Source: Treponema sp.
GTDB lineage: Bacteria; Spirochaetota; Spirochaetia; Treponematales; Breznakiellaceae
Reading direction: 5' to 3'
Length of the DNA: 60,383 nt
Assembly (NCBI GenBank): GCA_009788065.1
Contig: WQSF01000006.1
Location: forward strand, 1-60,383
The translations under genes were made by a program, and so were the position numbers. Shown here one piece after another: positions 25,130-35,567 of this stretch (position 1 is the stretch's first letter; every line of letters starts with the position of its first letter). Below the pieces are notes generated by a model that was not told the origin of the DNA, ran no database searches, and worked only from the letters and a program-made list of their open reading frames with translations.

Positions 25130-27283
25130 TTATTTTTTAATTTCCGGCATATATTTTATCATTATGTTCAGAAATTCTTTAATGTCGAGAGGTTTGCCGA
25201 TATGATCGTTCATTCCGGCTTTGATACACTTTTCGATATCTTCTCGGAAAATATTAGCAGTCATGGCTATAATCGGAATCCGCTTAACAGGCGGATTCCC
25301 GCCCTTGTTATCTGATGTTTTTTCATATTCTCTGATTATCTTTGTCGCCTCGTAACCGTCCATTTGGGGCATTTGCACATCCATCAGGATTAAATCATAT
25401 TCATTCGGCGCTTTTTTATACATCTCGACGGCTTCAATGCCGTTTACGGCGCAGTCCATTTTTAAATGTGTAGGTTCGATTAAAACTTCTACTATTTCGC
25501 GGTTTATTTCAACATCTTCGACAAAAAGCACTTTATATCCTTCAAAAATTCCGTTGTAATCAATATTTTCTTCTTCTGATGAGGAAGATTCTTTATCCGA
25601 TCCGCATTCAGCGTTAAAATAATACGAGAATGACGAGCCCTTTCCTGGTTCTGATTCTAACTCAATTCTTCCGCCCATCATTTCTATTATATTTTTTGAT
25701 ATCGCAAGCCCAAGCCCTGTACCGCCGAATTTACGCGCGATTCTGGAATCCGCCTGCTTGAACGCGCGGAAAAGCTGTTTTTGCTGTTCATGTGATATAC
25801 CGATGCCGGAATCTTTTACCGTAACGCAAATTGTGTATACGTCGTTTTCCATGCTTATTAAATGTGAATTAATTTCAATTGAGCCTTTTTCCGGCGTAAA
25901 CTTGATTGCGTTTCCCAATAGATTGGCGGTAACCTGCGCCAGGCGCTGATCGTCGCCTACAAGGATATGCGGTATAAATTCGTCAATATGTAATGATATA
26001 ACCTGTTTTTTTTCCTCGGCGCGTACGCTCACAATATTTAATACGCGCTGAAGCATTTTTTGAAAATTAAAATTTTCCATGTTAATTTTAAACATATTCG
26101 CTTCAATTTTAGACATATCTAAAATATCGTTTATAACGTTCAGAAGATGAGCCGACGCGTTTTCTATTTTTTCAAAACTGTAATCTTTACGCTGGGCATC
26201 GTCTGCGTTTTTTCCTATATAAGTCATACCTACAATCGCGTTCATCGGCGTTCGTATCTCATGGCTCATGTTTGCAAGAAAAGCGCTTTTTTGTTTGTTT
26301 TCTTCGCCGGCTTTTTCTTTTGCCCTGTCGATTTTTATAAGAACTGTCGCAAGAGCAGTCGCCAGTAATATGCCAAGAGAACAAAGCATTACAAGCAAAT
26401 CTGTTGTGCCTGAATAAAAATATTTTTTGGGAGACATAAGCAGTAAGTGCCAGCCGTTGGGAAGAATGCGCGTAAATAAAATGACATTTTCATTATTCCA
26501 ATTTTTCATCGAACGTTCATAAATTTCTTTTTTCTCGTTAAATTCCTTTGTAAATTTTGATATAGGGATATTAGGCTCATTCATTCGCTTTCCAATATAA
26601 TTAGGATTCGCGTGAGCGAATAATGTCAGATCCGCGGCAGCAAGCCCTCCGTATCCGCCTTCGCTGAGAGCGGCTTTAACGACAATTTCTCCGATATTTT
26701 TCATAGGTACGTCAATACAGGCAATACCTATTTGTTTGCCGTTTGAATCATGGATACAGCGTGAAAATGTAATGATGTATTCAGTGCTTGCCATGTAATC
26801 TTTATGCGGCGCCGTTTCCGCAATTTCGCCGCAATTAGCTAGCGCGGCTTTATACCATTCAAATCCTGTTACCGGAAAATAGTCAGGCTTACGCCAGTTA
26901 ATACTTTGACTGTATACAAATTCACCACCTTTCGATGTTTCAAAATAACCGTACAGGCCGTTGATGTTTTCAAGTCCCGAGTTGTCTGAGAGCGCGTAAT
27001 CGCTTGCAATATTTATATAATGCTGTAAATATGCTTCGTTGCCTTCCGATAAAATTTCGCGTACAGTCTGCGAAAAATTTCCAAGCATTATTTTGGAAGT
27101 GTCTAATTTGGTTTGTATCTGCTCGGCTGTGAAAGAGAGCACACTGTCGGCGTTTCTGGTTATATTTGCGCGGATTGTCTGTGAGTCAAATAAATAACTT
27201 AATAAAACCATTGCGACAAATGTAGCGAATGTAAATATTATCTGTCTGTCCAAAGAGTTTATTTTACTTTTATTTTTTCCCAT
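25130..27283 (-). CDS. Hybrid sensor histidine kinase with Cache sensor and one receiver domain
   Basis: This 717-residue kinase is a paralogue of the one at 21224-23743. It has a transmembrane helix (about 16-35), a periplasmic Cache-type sensor (about 45-280), a second helix (about 290-315), HisKA with His341 in [11 protein letters not shown] and a HATPase domain ([38 protein letters not shown]). There is a single C-terminal receiver ([13 protein letters not shown]). The middle receiver present in its two relatives is missing, apparently deleted between HATPase and the last receiver. It lies 32 bp downstream of the 1280-residue kinase on the same strand, so the pair is probably an operon. 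It is convergent with kdgK (3 bp between the stop codons). Confidence 0.9.
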   Translation of the reverse strand: MGKNKSKINSLDRQIIFTFATFVAMVLLSYLFDSQTIRANITRNADSVLSFTAEQIQTKLDTSKIMLGNFSQTVREILSEGNEAYLQHYINIASDYALSDNSGLENINGLYGYFETSKGGEFVYSQSINWRKPDYFPVTGFEWYKAALANCGEIAETAPHKDYMASTEYIITFSRCIHDSNGKQIGIACIDVPMKNIGEIVVKAALSEGGYGGLAAADLTLFAHANPNYIGKRMNEPNIPISKFTKEFNEKKEIYERSMKNWNNENVILFTRILPNGWHLLLMSPKKYFYSGTTDLLVMLCSLGILLATALATVLIKIDRAKEKAGEENKQKSAFLANMSHEIRTPMNAIVGMTYIGKNADDAQRKDYSFEKIENASAHLLNVINDILDMSKIEANMFKINMENFNFQKMLQRVLNIVSVRAEEKKQVISLHIDEFIPHILVGDDQRLAQVTANLLGNAIKFTPEKGSIEINSHLISMENDVYTICVTVKDSGIGISHEQQKQLFRAFKQADSRIARKFGGTGLGLAISKNIIEMMGGRIELESEPGKGSSFSYYFNAECGSDKESSSSEEENIDYNGIFEGYKVLFVEDVEINREIVEVLIEPTHLKMDCAVNGIEAVEMYKKAPNEYDLILMDVQMPQMDGYEATKIIREYEKTSDNKGGNPPVKRIPIIAMTANIFREDIEKCIKAGMNDHIGKPLDIKEFLNIMIKYMPEIKK

Positions 27284-27315
27284 TGACCGTTTCTCTTTAT
27301 AAAAAGTATTACGGA

Positions 27316-30300
27316 TTAAGCGGAATTTTTCAGATATTTTTGCAACATATTGAAGAATTCCTCCATATCAAGCGGTTTACCGATATGTTCGTTCATTCCG
27401 GCTTCCATGCATCTTTCAACATCTTCGCGGAAAACATTGGCTGTCATGGCAATAATAGGTATGGTTTTCGCTCTCGGATGATTGGATTGCCTAATCCTTC
27501 GGGTTGCTTCGTAGCCGTCCATTTCGGGCATTTGCACATCCATAAGAATCAGATCATAATCTTCAGGCGATTTTTGGAACATTGCGACCGCTTCCACACC
27601 GTTTTCGGCGCAATCCATTGCCAGCAGTGTAGGTTCTATCAGCGCATCCACAATCTCGCGGTTAATTTCAACGTCTTCCGCCAATAGAATTTTGAAACCG
27701 TTGAAATATATGCTGTTAACAGTAATTTCTTTTTTAGGTTGATCGTGTAAACCGATCGCTTCGGTTATAGCGTCCGCGATGGCGGACGGGAACAGCGGTT
27801 TGGAAAGGAATTTGTCAACGCCGGCTTTCTTTGCTTCGTCAGCGACTACGCTCCATTCGGCGGCTGAAATCATTATTACGATTGTATGTTCAGGCGATGA
27901 TGATTTCGCTTTTAATTCTTTTGCAAGCATTATACCGTCCATGTCAGGCATTTTCCAGTCCACAAAATAAATGTCGTACATACCGTTTACGCCGATAAGC
28001 GCGAGAGCATCCTGTCCGCTTGTGGCAATGTCGCAGTTTGTTCCGAAACCCTGCATAATATCCTGGAAATAATCCAGAATATCCATGTCGTCATCAACCG
28101 CCATTATTTTTATGTTATTCCAATTTATGCCGATTTCAGATAAACCAAGCGTTCTTTTGATTCCGCGTTTTGCCTTAAACGTGAATGTAAAAGACGAGCC
28201 TTTTCCGGGCTCCGAGTCAACCAAAATACTTCCGCCCATTAGTTCTATAATGCTTTTTGAAATGGCAAGTCCCAATCCTGTTCCGCCGAATCTGCGGGAT
28301 GTTCCTGATTCCGCCTGCTGGAAAGACTGGAAGAGCTGCGCCTGCTGTTGGGGGCTTATACCGATGCCTGAATCTTTAACGGAGACTTGAATTATGTATA
28401 CATCGTCTTCCTTTCCAAGGAAACGGGTTTCGATGCGTACAAAACCTTCTTCGGGTGTAAATTTAACCGCATTACCCATCAGATTTGTAATTACCTGCGC
28501 AAGCCTCTGATCGTCGCCGATAAGGGTGCGGGGGATGGATTTATCTATATGGACAGTCAGTTTTTGTTTCTTTTCATCCGCCCTGAAAGAAATAATATTA
28601 ACCACGCGCTGAAGCATTTTTTCAAAGTCGAATTCTTCATGCGACAGTTCGAATTTATTAGCCTCGATTTTTGACATGTCAAGAATGTCGTTTATAACTC
28701 CCAAAAGATGCTGAGAGGCGTTTTCGATTTTTTCAAAACAATAATCCTTGCGATGCACATCTACGGCTGTTTTTCCGATAACTGTCATACCGATTATCGC
28801 GTTCATCGGAGTGCGGATTTCGTGGCTCATATTTGCGAGGAACGCGCTCTTGGATTTGTTTCCCTGCTCAGCCTGTTCTTTTGCGTTTTTTAATTCCGTT
28901 ATATCAACCGCGTGTTGAAGGTGGACTTTATTACCGTTAGGCCAGTCAATGTAGCAGTCTGAATGGCGCACATGGCTTCCCAGAATATCAACATAATCGT
29001 CCCATATAATAATCTGATCCGGATTTTTTTCCAGTTCAAAACAGGGACAGAACGGGCATTTTTTATTTGAATTGCGAAGAAGCTGATAACAATACTCTCC
29101 TACAAGGTCTACACCTTCCTTGCCGAGATTTTTTTTCATATAGTTGTTTATAAAAAGCAGTTCTCCAGTATCAGGAACTGTAATGTATATAAGCGCGTCT
29201 ATGCCGTTTAATATGCTTTCCAGCGAATTAACCGCGATATTTTTTATCCTTGTGGCTTCGTTGGCTTCTTCCACCGCGGTTTCAAGGCGTACTGTAATAT
29301 TATTTCTGCTGATTGCGTTTACGATTGTCCGGCTTGCGGAACTTAAAATTAATTCTTTATTTTCAGAGAATAATTCGTTTCTTCTGTAACTGTCATAGGC
29401 AATATATCCCCAGAATTTATTATATATATAGACAGGCATTAAAAAAGCGGATAAAACGCCGTGAGAGCTGAAATATTCTTCTAAATTATAACTTGAATTA
29501 TTGCAAGAGGCATTAATAAATTTTCCGTGCAGCAGTGTTTTTTTCCATTCGTTCTTCTCGTTGTATTTCTGATCTTCTTCCAGAACGCCGTCTTCAACAC
29601 GTGATTCAAACTTGCCGCAGTCCCATTTATATAACAATGAACAGTAAAGTTCGTCATCCACAGTATAGTTCTTCCATATGCCGATACGATCAATTTCAAG
29701 CGCTTCCGCGATAATCCACATGGCTTTTTGAAGCGAATCTTCAAAACGGGTTCCGGGTTCCAGCAGGGTAGAGGATACATTGTTTAAAGCTTTTAAGAGT
29801 TCATCCTGTTCATGAAGATGCGCCGCCAGATTTTTGACATTTCGTAAATCGTATAAGAAACCGATCCCGATAAAATCATCCTCGTCTTCAACCCTTGTAA
29901 GCGTAAGATCGCACGGTACAAGTTCGCCATTTGCCGAAATGTGCGGCCATTCAACCCTGACCGTTTCGCCTAACATCGCGCGGTTGTTAATTTTATGGGC
30001 TTCTTCGATCGCTTTGCTTCCGTCAGGAAGAAATTCCGGTGAAAAATCTTCATAATAGCGCTCAAGCAGTTGTTGTTTGGAAGCGCCAAACATCTCGGCA
30101 AGCTTGTCGTTTACGGCAGTGACTCTCGGTGTGGCGTCGAACATAGCCATACCGATCGGTAAAACATCAAGTATTGCTTTATTAATACGGGTTGCCCTTG
30201 TGGCTTGCGCTTCAATCTTTCTCATTTTACGAAGATCGTACGCATACGAAATACCGGTAAACTTGCCCTCACGTTCAATGCTTGTTACCGTAAGTTCGCA

Positions 30301-31158
30301 CGGAAACACTTCACCTTGACTGTCCTGGTGCAGCCACTCAGATGTAATTGTTTCGCCTGTTGACATAACGCGCTTTAAAAGTTCCGTTGCCTTTTCAATT
30401 GTTTTTTCTCCGCTTTCCTGTATATCAGGCGAGAAACTGTAAAAATTCTCGATATAATTTTCTTTTGTGGTCTTGCACATTTTTAATATTTCTTCATTGC
30501 AGTCAATAACATTAATATTTTCATCAAAAATTGTAAGTCCAAACGGTGTGGATTTAATAATAGCCTGATAAAATTTGTGCGCGGCTTTTAATTCAACGTC
30601 CATTTGGGCGCGTATAATAGCGTTTGCGCACAGGAACGCCGCGGAACGCATCATTTCGGCGCATTCATCGTCAAAATAATGTTCTCTATGATTATCGCTG
30701 AATATTACAAAACCCCAGAATACGTTTTTTAAAAAAATCGGCGTAATATATACCGATACTGCGCCGTGTTTAATTAACAATTCCCCTTCCGGCAAATGTC
30801 TGGCAGGGCCGTTCAAGGATTCTCCTGTCGGAAGTATTTTTTCCCATTTTGGAGCGTTTTTTATATATGATAAGTTTTCCAATTCGCTGAGCGGCGGCGT
30901 TGTGCCTCCTGATTGCTTATCCCAGCGGTATACCTGCGACGCGTAAAGACCGTCAGGTTTTATCTCATTGCGCCAGATATTTAATCTGTCTATATCGACC
31001 GCTTCCGCAATTAACGCGATACCGCTGGTCATCATTTTTTCGAATTTATCGGATGTGTTTGAAAGGAAAATCGCCGACATCTTGTTAAGCGTGTCAGCCA
31101 TTTTCTTGCTGCGCTCCAGTGTTTCCATCTTGTCAGTATTATTCTTTAATTTCATCAT
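27316..31158 (-). CDS. Soluble multi-sensor hybrid histidine kinase (GAF-PAS-PAS-GAF-PAS-HK-REC-REC)
   Basis: This 1280-residue kinase has no transmembrane helix. Sensor modules in order are GAF-like (about 20-190), PAS (about 205-325), PAS (about 330-450), a second GAF-like (about 460-640) and a third PAS-like (about 655-770). The last contains CPFCPC and other Cys/His residues that could bind metal or sense redox. HisKA with His779, a HATPase domain ([18 protein letters not shown]) and two receivers ([10 protein letters not shown] and [11 protein letters not shown]) follow. The kinase core is nearly the same as in the two neighbouring Cache kinases, so the same signalling core has been joined to a cytoplasmic sensor set. 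A -10 box TATAGT ends 6 bases before the ATG (possible leaderless start). Confidence 0.9.
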   Translation of the reverse strand: MMKLKNNTDKMETLERSKKMADTLNKMSAIFLSNTSDKFEKMMTSGIALIAEAVDIDRLNIWRNEIKPDGLYASQVYRWDKQSGGTTPPLSELENLSYIKNAPKWEKILPTGESLNGPARHLPEGELLIKHGAVSVYITPIFLKNVFWGFVIFSDNHREHYFDDECAEMMRSAAFLCANAIIRAQMDVELKAAHKFYQAIIKSTPFGLTIFDENINVIDCNEEILKMCKTTKENYIENFYSFSPDIQESGEKTIEKATELLKRVMSTGETITSEWLHQDSQGEVFPCELTVTSIEREGKFTGISYAYDLRKMRKIEAQATRATRINKAILDVLPIGMAMFDATPRVTAVNDKLAEMFGASKQQLLERYYEDFSPEFLPDGSKAIEEAHKINNRAMLGETVRVEWPHISANGELVPCDLTLTRVEDEDDFIGIGFLYDLRNVKNLAAHLHEQDELLKALNNVSSTLLEPGTRFEDSLQKAMWIIAEALEIDRIGIWKNYTVDDELYCSLLYKWDCGKFESRVEDGVLEEDQKYNEKNEWKKTLLHGKFINASCNNSSYNLEEYFSSHGVLSAFLMPVYIYNKFWGYIAYDSYRRNELFSENKELILSSASRTIVNAISRNNITVRLETAVEEANEATRIKNIAVNSLESILNGIDALIYITVPDTGELLFINNYMKKNLGKEGVDLVGEYCYQLLRNSNKKCPFCPCFELEKNPDQIIIWDDYVDILGSHVRHSDCYIDWPNGNKVHLQHAVDITELKNAKEQAEQGNKSKSAFLANMSHEIRTPMNAIIGMTVIGKTAVDVHRKDYCFEKIENASQHLLGVINDILDMSKIEANKFELSHEEFDFEKMLQRVVNIISFRADEKKQKLTVHIDKSIPRTLIGDDQRLAQVITNLMGNAVKFTPEEGFVRIETRFLGKEDDVYIIQVSVKDSGIGISPQQQAQLFQSFQQAESGTSRRFGGTGLGLAISKSIIELMGGSILVDSEPGKGSSFTFTFKAKRGIKRTLGLSEIGINWNNIKIMAVDDDMDILDYFQDIMQGFGTNCDIATSGQDALALIGVNGMYDIYFVDWKMPDMDGIMLAKELKAKSSSPEHTIVIMISAAEWSVVADEAKKAGVDKFLSKPLFPSAIADAITEAIGLHDQPKKEITVNSIYFNGFKILLAEDVEINREIVDALIEPTLLAMDCAENGVEAVAMFQKSPEDYDLILMDVQMPEMDGYEATRRIRQSNHPRAKTIPIIAMTANVFREDVERCMEAGMNEHIGKPLDMEEFFNMLQKYLKNSA

Positions 31159-31301
31159 AATAGTACTATAATTATCGGTTTAATTGGTACTAAAATTCGA
31201 AATTTTAAAATAAAAACCATTATTTTCCGATCTAAAATGGCGTTTTTTATTAATAAATGATTATATTTCTTAAGAAATGGCGGAATATAATAAATTAAAT
31301 T

Positions 31302-32720
31302 TCAACCGAAATATCTTTTTGCGTTCCCAAACGCTATATTTTTCGCTATATTTTCTAATTTATCCATTTCTGCCGGATATTCGCCGTTTTCTATCCATTT
31401 CCCGAGAAGATTACACATAATACGCCTGAAATATTCATGTCTTGGATACGAAAGGAAACTGCGGCTGTCGGTCAGCATCCCGATAAAGGCAGGCAGACAC
31501 CCCAAATTTGCAAGAACGCGCATCTGCTCTTCCATGCCGTCCTTGTGGTCGCAGAACCACCAAGCGGAACCCAGTTGAATTTTCCCGGCGCAGCCCGCGC
31601 TTTGAAAACCGCCCATTATTGTCGCCATCGGGTAGTAGTCTCCGGGGTTCAGCGAGTAAAGAACGGTTTTTGGAAGACCTGTTTCTTCACATTCTAAATC
31701 CATTAAATCCAAAAGAGCGGCAAGATTTCCGCTTGTTTTTGCGTCGTTTACAGCGTCAAAGCCTGTATTAACGCCTTTTTGGAACAGCATTTTTGTATTT
31801 ACATTACGGATAACATTTAAATGGAGCTGCATTACAATGCCGCGCTGAGCGTAAAGCGAAGCAAGATAAGTGAGCATATACGTTTTATAAGCGTCATTTT
31901 CTTCCTGCGATACTGTTTTTTTAGAGAGTGCTTTCTTGAAGGCTGTTTTTACAAATCCTAACGGAGCGTCAAGATACGGCGTGTATTCAAGTCCGTGATC
32001 CGAAGCTCGGCATCCGAGGGAGATGAAAAAATCAAGGCAATTATCAAGCGCGGCAAGAACGTCATCAGGCGTTTTTATTTTTAACCTGCCGGCGGCGGAA
32101 AGCTGTTCTATATATTCAGGAAAAGCCGCCGAATTTAATTCCAAAGCTCTGTCCGGTCTAAACGACGGAATTACCTTTGTATTTATTTTTCCGATTGCGG
32201 CGGTTCCTTCGGCAATCGCGCGGTGGTGTTCAAGCGTATCGACAGGATCATCGGTTGTACCTACTGCATAGATATTAAATTTATTAAAAATTCCTTTAAC
32301 TGACAGTTGCGGCGTTTGAAGCAGTGCGTTTGCCTTCTCCCAGATTGACGGAGCGCTTTTTTCAGTAAGCGGCTCGTCTATTCCAAAGTAGCGTTTTAAT
32401 TCCAGATGCGTCCAATGGTACAGCGGGTTTCCTATTAAATTTTCCACGGTACGCGCCCATGCAAGATATTTTTCATAACCGTCTGCGTCGCCTGTAATGT
32501 ATTTTTCGTCTATACCCATCGCGCGCATCATACGCCACTTATAATGATCCCCGGAAAGCCACGCGTCTGTTAAATCGGGCATCCGCCTGTTTTCGGCTAT
32601 TTGGGAGGGGATAAGGTGGCAGTGGTAATCATGGACAGGCTCATCCTTTAGCGCGTTGTATAAAACGCGCGCAGTTTCTGTTTCCAGTAAAAAATTCTCG
32701 TCCATAAACGCTTTTGCCAT
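31302..32720 (-). CDS. uxaC: Glucuronate isomerase (uronate isomerase)
   Basis: UxaC converts D-glucuronate to D-fructuronate and D-galacturonate to D-tagaturonate, the first step of hexuronate catabolism. The 472-residue length matches the family. The N-terminal VHDYHCHLIP supplies the metal-binding H-x-H of this amidohydrolase-fold enzyme. Other conserved stretches are the HYKWRMMRAMGI and TDDPVDTLEHH segments, the MQLHLNVIRNVN strand, GDYYPMATIMGGFQ, and the C-terminal MLTDSRSFLSYPRHEYFRRI shortened here to its core DSRSFLSYPRHEYFRR. An AGGAG site precedes the ATG. The gene is divergent from the cyclase-like gene (61 bp gap). Fructuronate reductase, mannonate dehydratase and KDPG aldolase are not in the window. 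Confidence 0.95.
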   Translation of the reverse strand: MAKAFMDENFLLETETARVLYNALKDEPVHDYHCHLIPSQIAENRRMPDLTDAWLSGDHYKWRMMRAMGIDEKYITGDADGYEKYLAWARTVENLIGNPLYHWTHLELKRYFGIDEPLTEKSAPSIWEKANALLQTPQLSVKGIFNKFNIYAVGTTDDPVDTLEHHRAIAEGTAAIGKINTKVIPSFRPDRALELNSAAFPEYIEQLSAAGRLKIKTPDDVLAALDNCLDFFISLGCRASDHGLEYTPYLDAPLGFVKTAFKKALSKKTVSQEENDAYKTYMLTYLASLYAQRGIVMQLHLNVIRNVNTKMLFQKGVNTGFDAVNDAKTSGNLAALLDLMDLECEETGLPKTVLYSLNPGDYYPMATIMGGFQSAGCAGKIQLGSAWWFCDHKDGMEEQMRVLANLGCLPAFIGMLTDSRSFLSYPRHEYFRRIMCNLLGKWIENGEYPAEMDKLENIAKNIAFGNAKRYFG

Positions 32721-32747
32721 TTTTATCTCCTAATTCTTTTATAAGTC

Positions 32748-32776
32748 TTGTATATTTTAACATATTAGCTTAAATT
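32748..32776 (+). promoter_or_regulatory. Promoter of the cyclase-like gene, leaderless
   Basis: TTGTAT (32748-32753), a 17-bp spacer and TAAATT (32771-32776) place the transcription start at about 32783, on the ATG at 32782. No Shine-Dalgarno site is present. Confidence 0.5.
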
Positions 32777-32781
32777 TAAAT

Positions 32782-34962
32782 ATGCCCGCGCGCGTTTCAT
32801 TTAAGATTTCGCTTTTAATGTTTCTCGGCAGTCTTATTTTCGTCGTTGGAGCGGCTTTTTTGCTGAGTTATCTGTTGTCAGGTCCAAGGCTCGGAGCGCA
32901 TTATGATTTTCTTATAAAATATAAAAAAAACGCCGTATCAAACGAAATTTTTGTTATCGAGACAGACGAATATATCGAAGGAAGCGATTTTTACACAGTT
33001 CTTATGACTCTTACAGAAATGGAAGCGTCAAATCTGATTCTGTCAGGCAGGCTTTCCCCTTCGGCAACTCCGATTACTTTAACCGAAGCGGATGTCCGCC
33101 GCCGGTTTACCGATGAATACAATCTTGTGGGCGCGAACATCCGCAATTTGTTTGAAGGCATCAGGATGGGGTATGTAACGCCTCTGGATGCGCCTGTTTA
33201 TGTTGAGCAGGTTGTAGAATCGGCGGAACAGGGCAGGGATCGTCTTATTACTACTTTAATCGACAGGGACGAAGACCTGCTGCGCTCCGTATCGGTTTTC
33301 GGCAATTATATTGACGGGTATACAAAACCGCAGCTTGATAAGGACGGAAAGCTCAGGCGGGCGAAGCCCATCGATTCTGAGAATAATATTGAACATCCCG
33401 TATACGCAAATCTGAAACACCGTTACACCGTTTCAAGGATCGAAACTTCAGGAAGAAAGAAAATATTATGGCTTAGAAGCCATGACGGCAAAGATTTGGA
33501 TTTAACTCTTGACAGCGAAAGTAATATTATCTCTCCGTGGAATGCCGGTTTCCGCAGTGTAAATATCGATCTTTTCAGAATGTACGAAGATTCCTCCAAC
33601 GCCATGCTTGAAGCGCTGGCTTTGGCAAACGAATTAAAAATATTTTCTGATATACCGCCCGATCAAATTCCGCTTTTCCTCGGCGAATACGCGCAAACTC
33701 TTCTGGATGAACTTTTAAAGACTCCAAGCGTTGATAACCGTTACGCGTGGATATCGGCGCGTAACAATTATTTCAGAAGCCTTGAAGCGTTTTTTAACAG
33801 TACCATGGAAGAGGATTTAATAAGCAGATACGAAGAAATAATCGCCGATACGGATTCATCTAACAAAGAAGAGCTTGCGTTCCTTATCAACGCAAAGAAT
33901 GAGTTAATAGAAGTGTTTATGATGTTTAATGACGCGTACGGCGAATTGTCTTCATGCCATTCATATTTTAAAAAAGAGCTTCCAATGTCGCTTTGCATTA
34001 TAGGTCCGCGTATAAACGCGCAGTATAATGCCATTCTTGCCAATTCTTTAATAACAGGAAATCATATAAAACCTTTTGATGAAGTTTACGCGCTTTTATT
34101 CGCAATCGCCGCGTCTTTGGTGATATTGGTTATACTTGTTTTTCTGCGCCCTGTTATTATTTTGATTGCTGGAATATTCTCATGTTTTCTTTGTGCGGCT
34201 TTGTGCGGCGTTTTTTTTATTTTTTTCTCGTATTGGATCGATCCTTTAATCGCTCTTGGCTCGTCTCTTGCCGCCTGTCTTGCGCTGTTTTTCAGTAAGA
34301 GTTTGTACCTGAGTTACAGAGCGCGCAGTTTCCGCGCCGCTTACAGAACGGCGGTTTCCAAAGATCATCTCAGAAAACTTATTAACTGGGGAAGACCCGG
34401 TCTGTCGGAAGTAAATGCGACTTACGCCGCAATTATCGCGATTAAGGACACCGGAATTTTTAATAAGGAAGAGAAGGATAGTTCCAAAGAAGCCGGAAAG
34501 ATGAAAAGAGCTTTTTATACGCTTGCAAAAAAGATATTATTTAATTCGGGCGCCGTTATCGCTGGTTATGAAGGAGATACAATACTCGCCTGTTTCGGCT
34601 CTCCTCTTGAAATCCAACCTAAATTAACAACTTATAAATGGACAGACGACGGACAGCCGCTTGCAAAAAGTTACCATCCTTCGGATAAAGCGTGTCTTCT
34701 TGTAAGACAAATATTAAAAAATGAAAAAATTGCATGGCGTTTCGGAATAGATTACGGGCTTTGTTCATTTTCATGGTCGCCTGAAACAGGGTTTACCGTA
34801 AGCGGACAGCCTGCTGTACACGCCAGAAACCTTGTGTTAAAAACCGTAAGATGGCGCGCAAGAGCGCTTATTTCTGACAATGTACGGGAAAAAATAAATC
34901 TGGACGGATCAAAGATGAAAACACTTCCGGGGCAGACTTCTGTTTTTGAAATACTGCCTTAA
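32782..34962 (+). CDS. Membrane protein with class III nucleotidyl-cyclase-like domain
   Basis: This 726-residue protein has an N-terminal transmembrane helix (about 8-32), a large extracytoplasmic region (about 35-430) of unknown fold, two to three hydrophobic helices (about 434-510) and a cytoplasmic C-terminal domain (about 540-726). That last domain resembles adenylate/guanylate cyclases: AAIIAIKDTGIF aligns with the first metal-Asp strand, GDTILACFGSP with the second, and WRFGIDYGLCSFSW with the GIxxG segment. However, the usual V-N-x-A-x-R helix reads AVHARNL, so the transition-state Asn and Arg seem altered. It may be a degenerate or regulatory cyclase. The promoter suggests a leaderless message. 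It is divergent from uxaC and convergent with the lipoprotein at 34963. Confidence 0.65.
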   Translation: MPARVSFKISLLMFLGSLIFVVGAAFLLSYLLSGPRLGAHYDFLIKYKKNAVSNEIFVIETDEYIEGSDFYTVLMTLTEMEASNLILSGRLSPSATPITLTEADVRRRFTDEYNLVGANIRNLFEGIRMGYVTPLDAPVYVEQVVESAEQGRDRLITTLIDRDEDLLRSVSVFGNYIDGYTKPQLDKDGKLRRAKPIDSENNIEHPVYANLKHRYTVSRIETSGRKKILWLRSHDGKDLDLTLDSESNIISPWNAGFRSVNIDLFRMYEDSSNAMLEALALANELKIFSDIPPDQIPLFLGEYAQTLLDELLKTPSVDNRYAWISARNNYFRSLEAFFNSTMEEDLISRYEEIIADTDSSNKEELAFLINAKNELIEVFMMFNDAYGELSSCHSYFKKELPMSLCIIGPRINAQYNAILANSLITGNHIKPFDEVYALLFAIAASLVILVILVFLRPVIILIAGIFSCFLCAALCGVFFIFFSYWIDPLIALGSSLAACLALFFSKSLYLSYRARSFRAAYRTAVSKDHLRKLINWGRPGLSEVNATYAAIIAIKDTGIFNKEEKDSSKEAGKMKRAFYTLAKKILFNSGAVIAGYEGDTILACFGSPLEIQPKLTTYKWTDDGQPLAKSYHPSDKACLLVRQILKNEKIAWRFGIDYGLCSFSWSPETGFTVSGQPAVHARNLVLKTVRWRARALISDNVREKINLDGSKMKTLPGQTSVFEILP

Positions 34963-35556
34963 TTAAAGCTTGTTTTTTGGTCTAATAACAACCTTTGTAA
35001 TTTCATTATTATGACCAAGCCAAATTCTAGCGTTTGTTTCGATGTTTGTAAGTTCCGCCGACACAAAATAAGTTCTTACGCTTTTATTTTCCTCTCTGTC
35101 AACAATAATTCTTACGGAACCTGTCAGCATATAATTCGCGCCGATTTCCTTTCCAAGAGCGGCGGTAGTCTCTTCGCTTGCGTTACCCTGCTGTTCCTGT
35201 CTTTCTGCGCGAATGTCAGCTCTTGTATCGCCAGCAGCGACGAAATCCATTTTACCGGAATTAAAAATGACAGTTTCCATTATAGCGGTGATAATCGCCG
35301 TATCAATTTGTTCGCCGCTTTCATTTTTGAATCTTCCGACAATAACGACAGGTTTGTTTTTTCTTGCCCTGATCTCCTGATCCACCCTCGCGCTGGAAAG
35401 ACAGTCCGCTATTAACGCTTCGCAGACGATTTGCACATCTTTGGCATTCCAGTTGCCGCTTAAATCCCCTTGAGTGCCGGATTCAATTCTTTTTACGCTT
35501 GTGGAGCATGAGGATAATAATAAAAGAACGCTTAATGTAAAAATAATATTTTTCAC
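34963..35556 (-). CDS. LpoB-like penicillin-binding protein activator (lipoprotein)
   Basis: This 197-residue outer-envelope lipoprotein has a signal peptide ending in LLLSSC (lipidated Cys at about residue 17). The mature part resembles LpoB/COG3417: KPVVIVGRFKNESGEQIDT, then IFNSGKMDFVAAGD, ALGKEIGANYMLTGSV and an Asn-rich C-terminal strand (AELTNIETNARIWLG). LpoB activates class A penicillin-binding proteins from the outer membrane. The start is GTG, with GGAG 9 bases upstream. It lies 11 bp downstream of the COG3014-type gene on the same strand; a similar pairing with LpoB-like proteins occurs in other bacteria, which strengthens both calls. Stop codons of this gene and the cyclase-like gene abut. 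Confidence 0.8.
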   Translation of the reverse strand: MKNIIFTLSVLLLLSSCSTSVKRIESGTQGDLSGNWNAKDVQIVCEALIADCLSSARVDQEIRARKNKPVVIVGRFKNESGEQIDTAIITAIMETVIFNSGKMDFVAAGDTRADIRAERQEQQGNASEETTAALGKEIGANYMLTGSVRIIVDREENKSVRTYFVSAELTNIETNARIWLGHNNEITKVVIRPKNKL

Positions 35557-35567
35557 GTCGATTTCTC

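Noticed and set aside
31159-31301. Possible gene or RNA between the large kinase and uxaC
   Set aside because: The stretch is AT-rich and holds only promoter-like sequence near 31165-31170; no frame or hairpin stands out.
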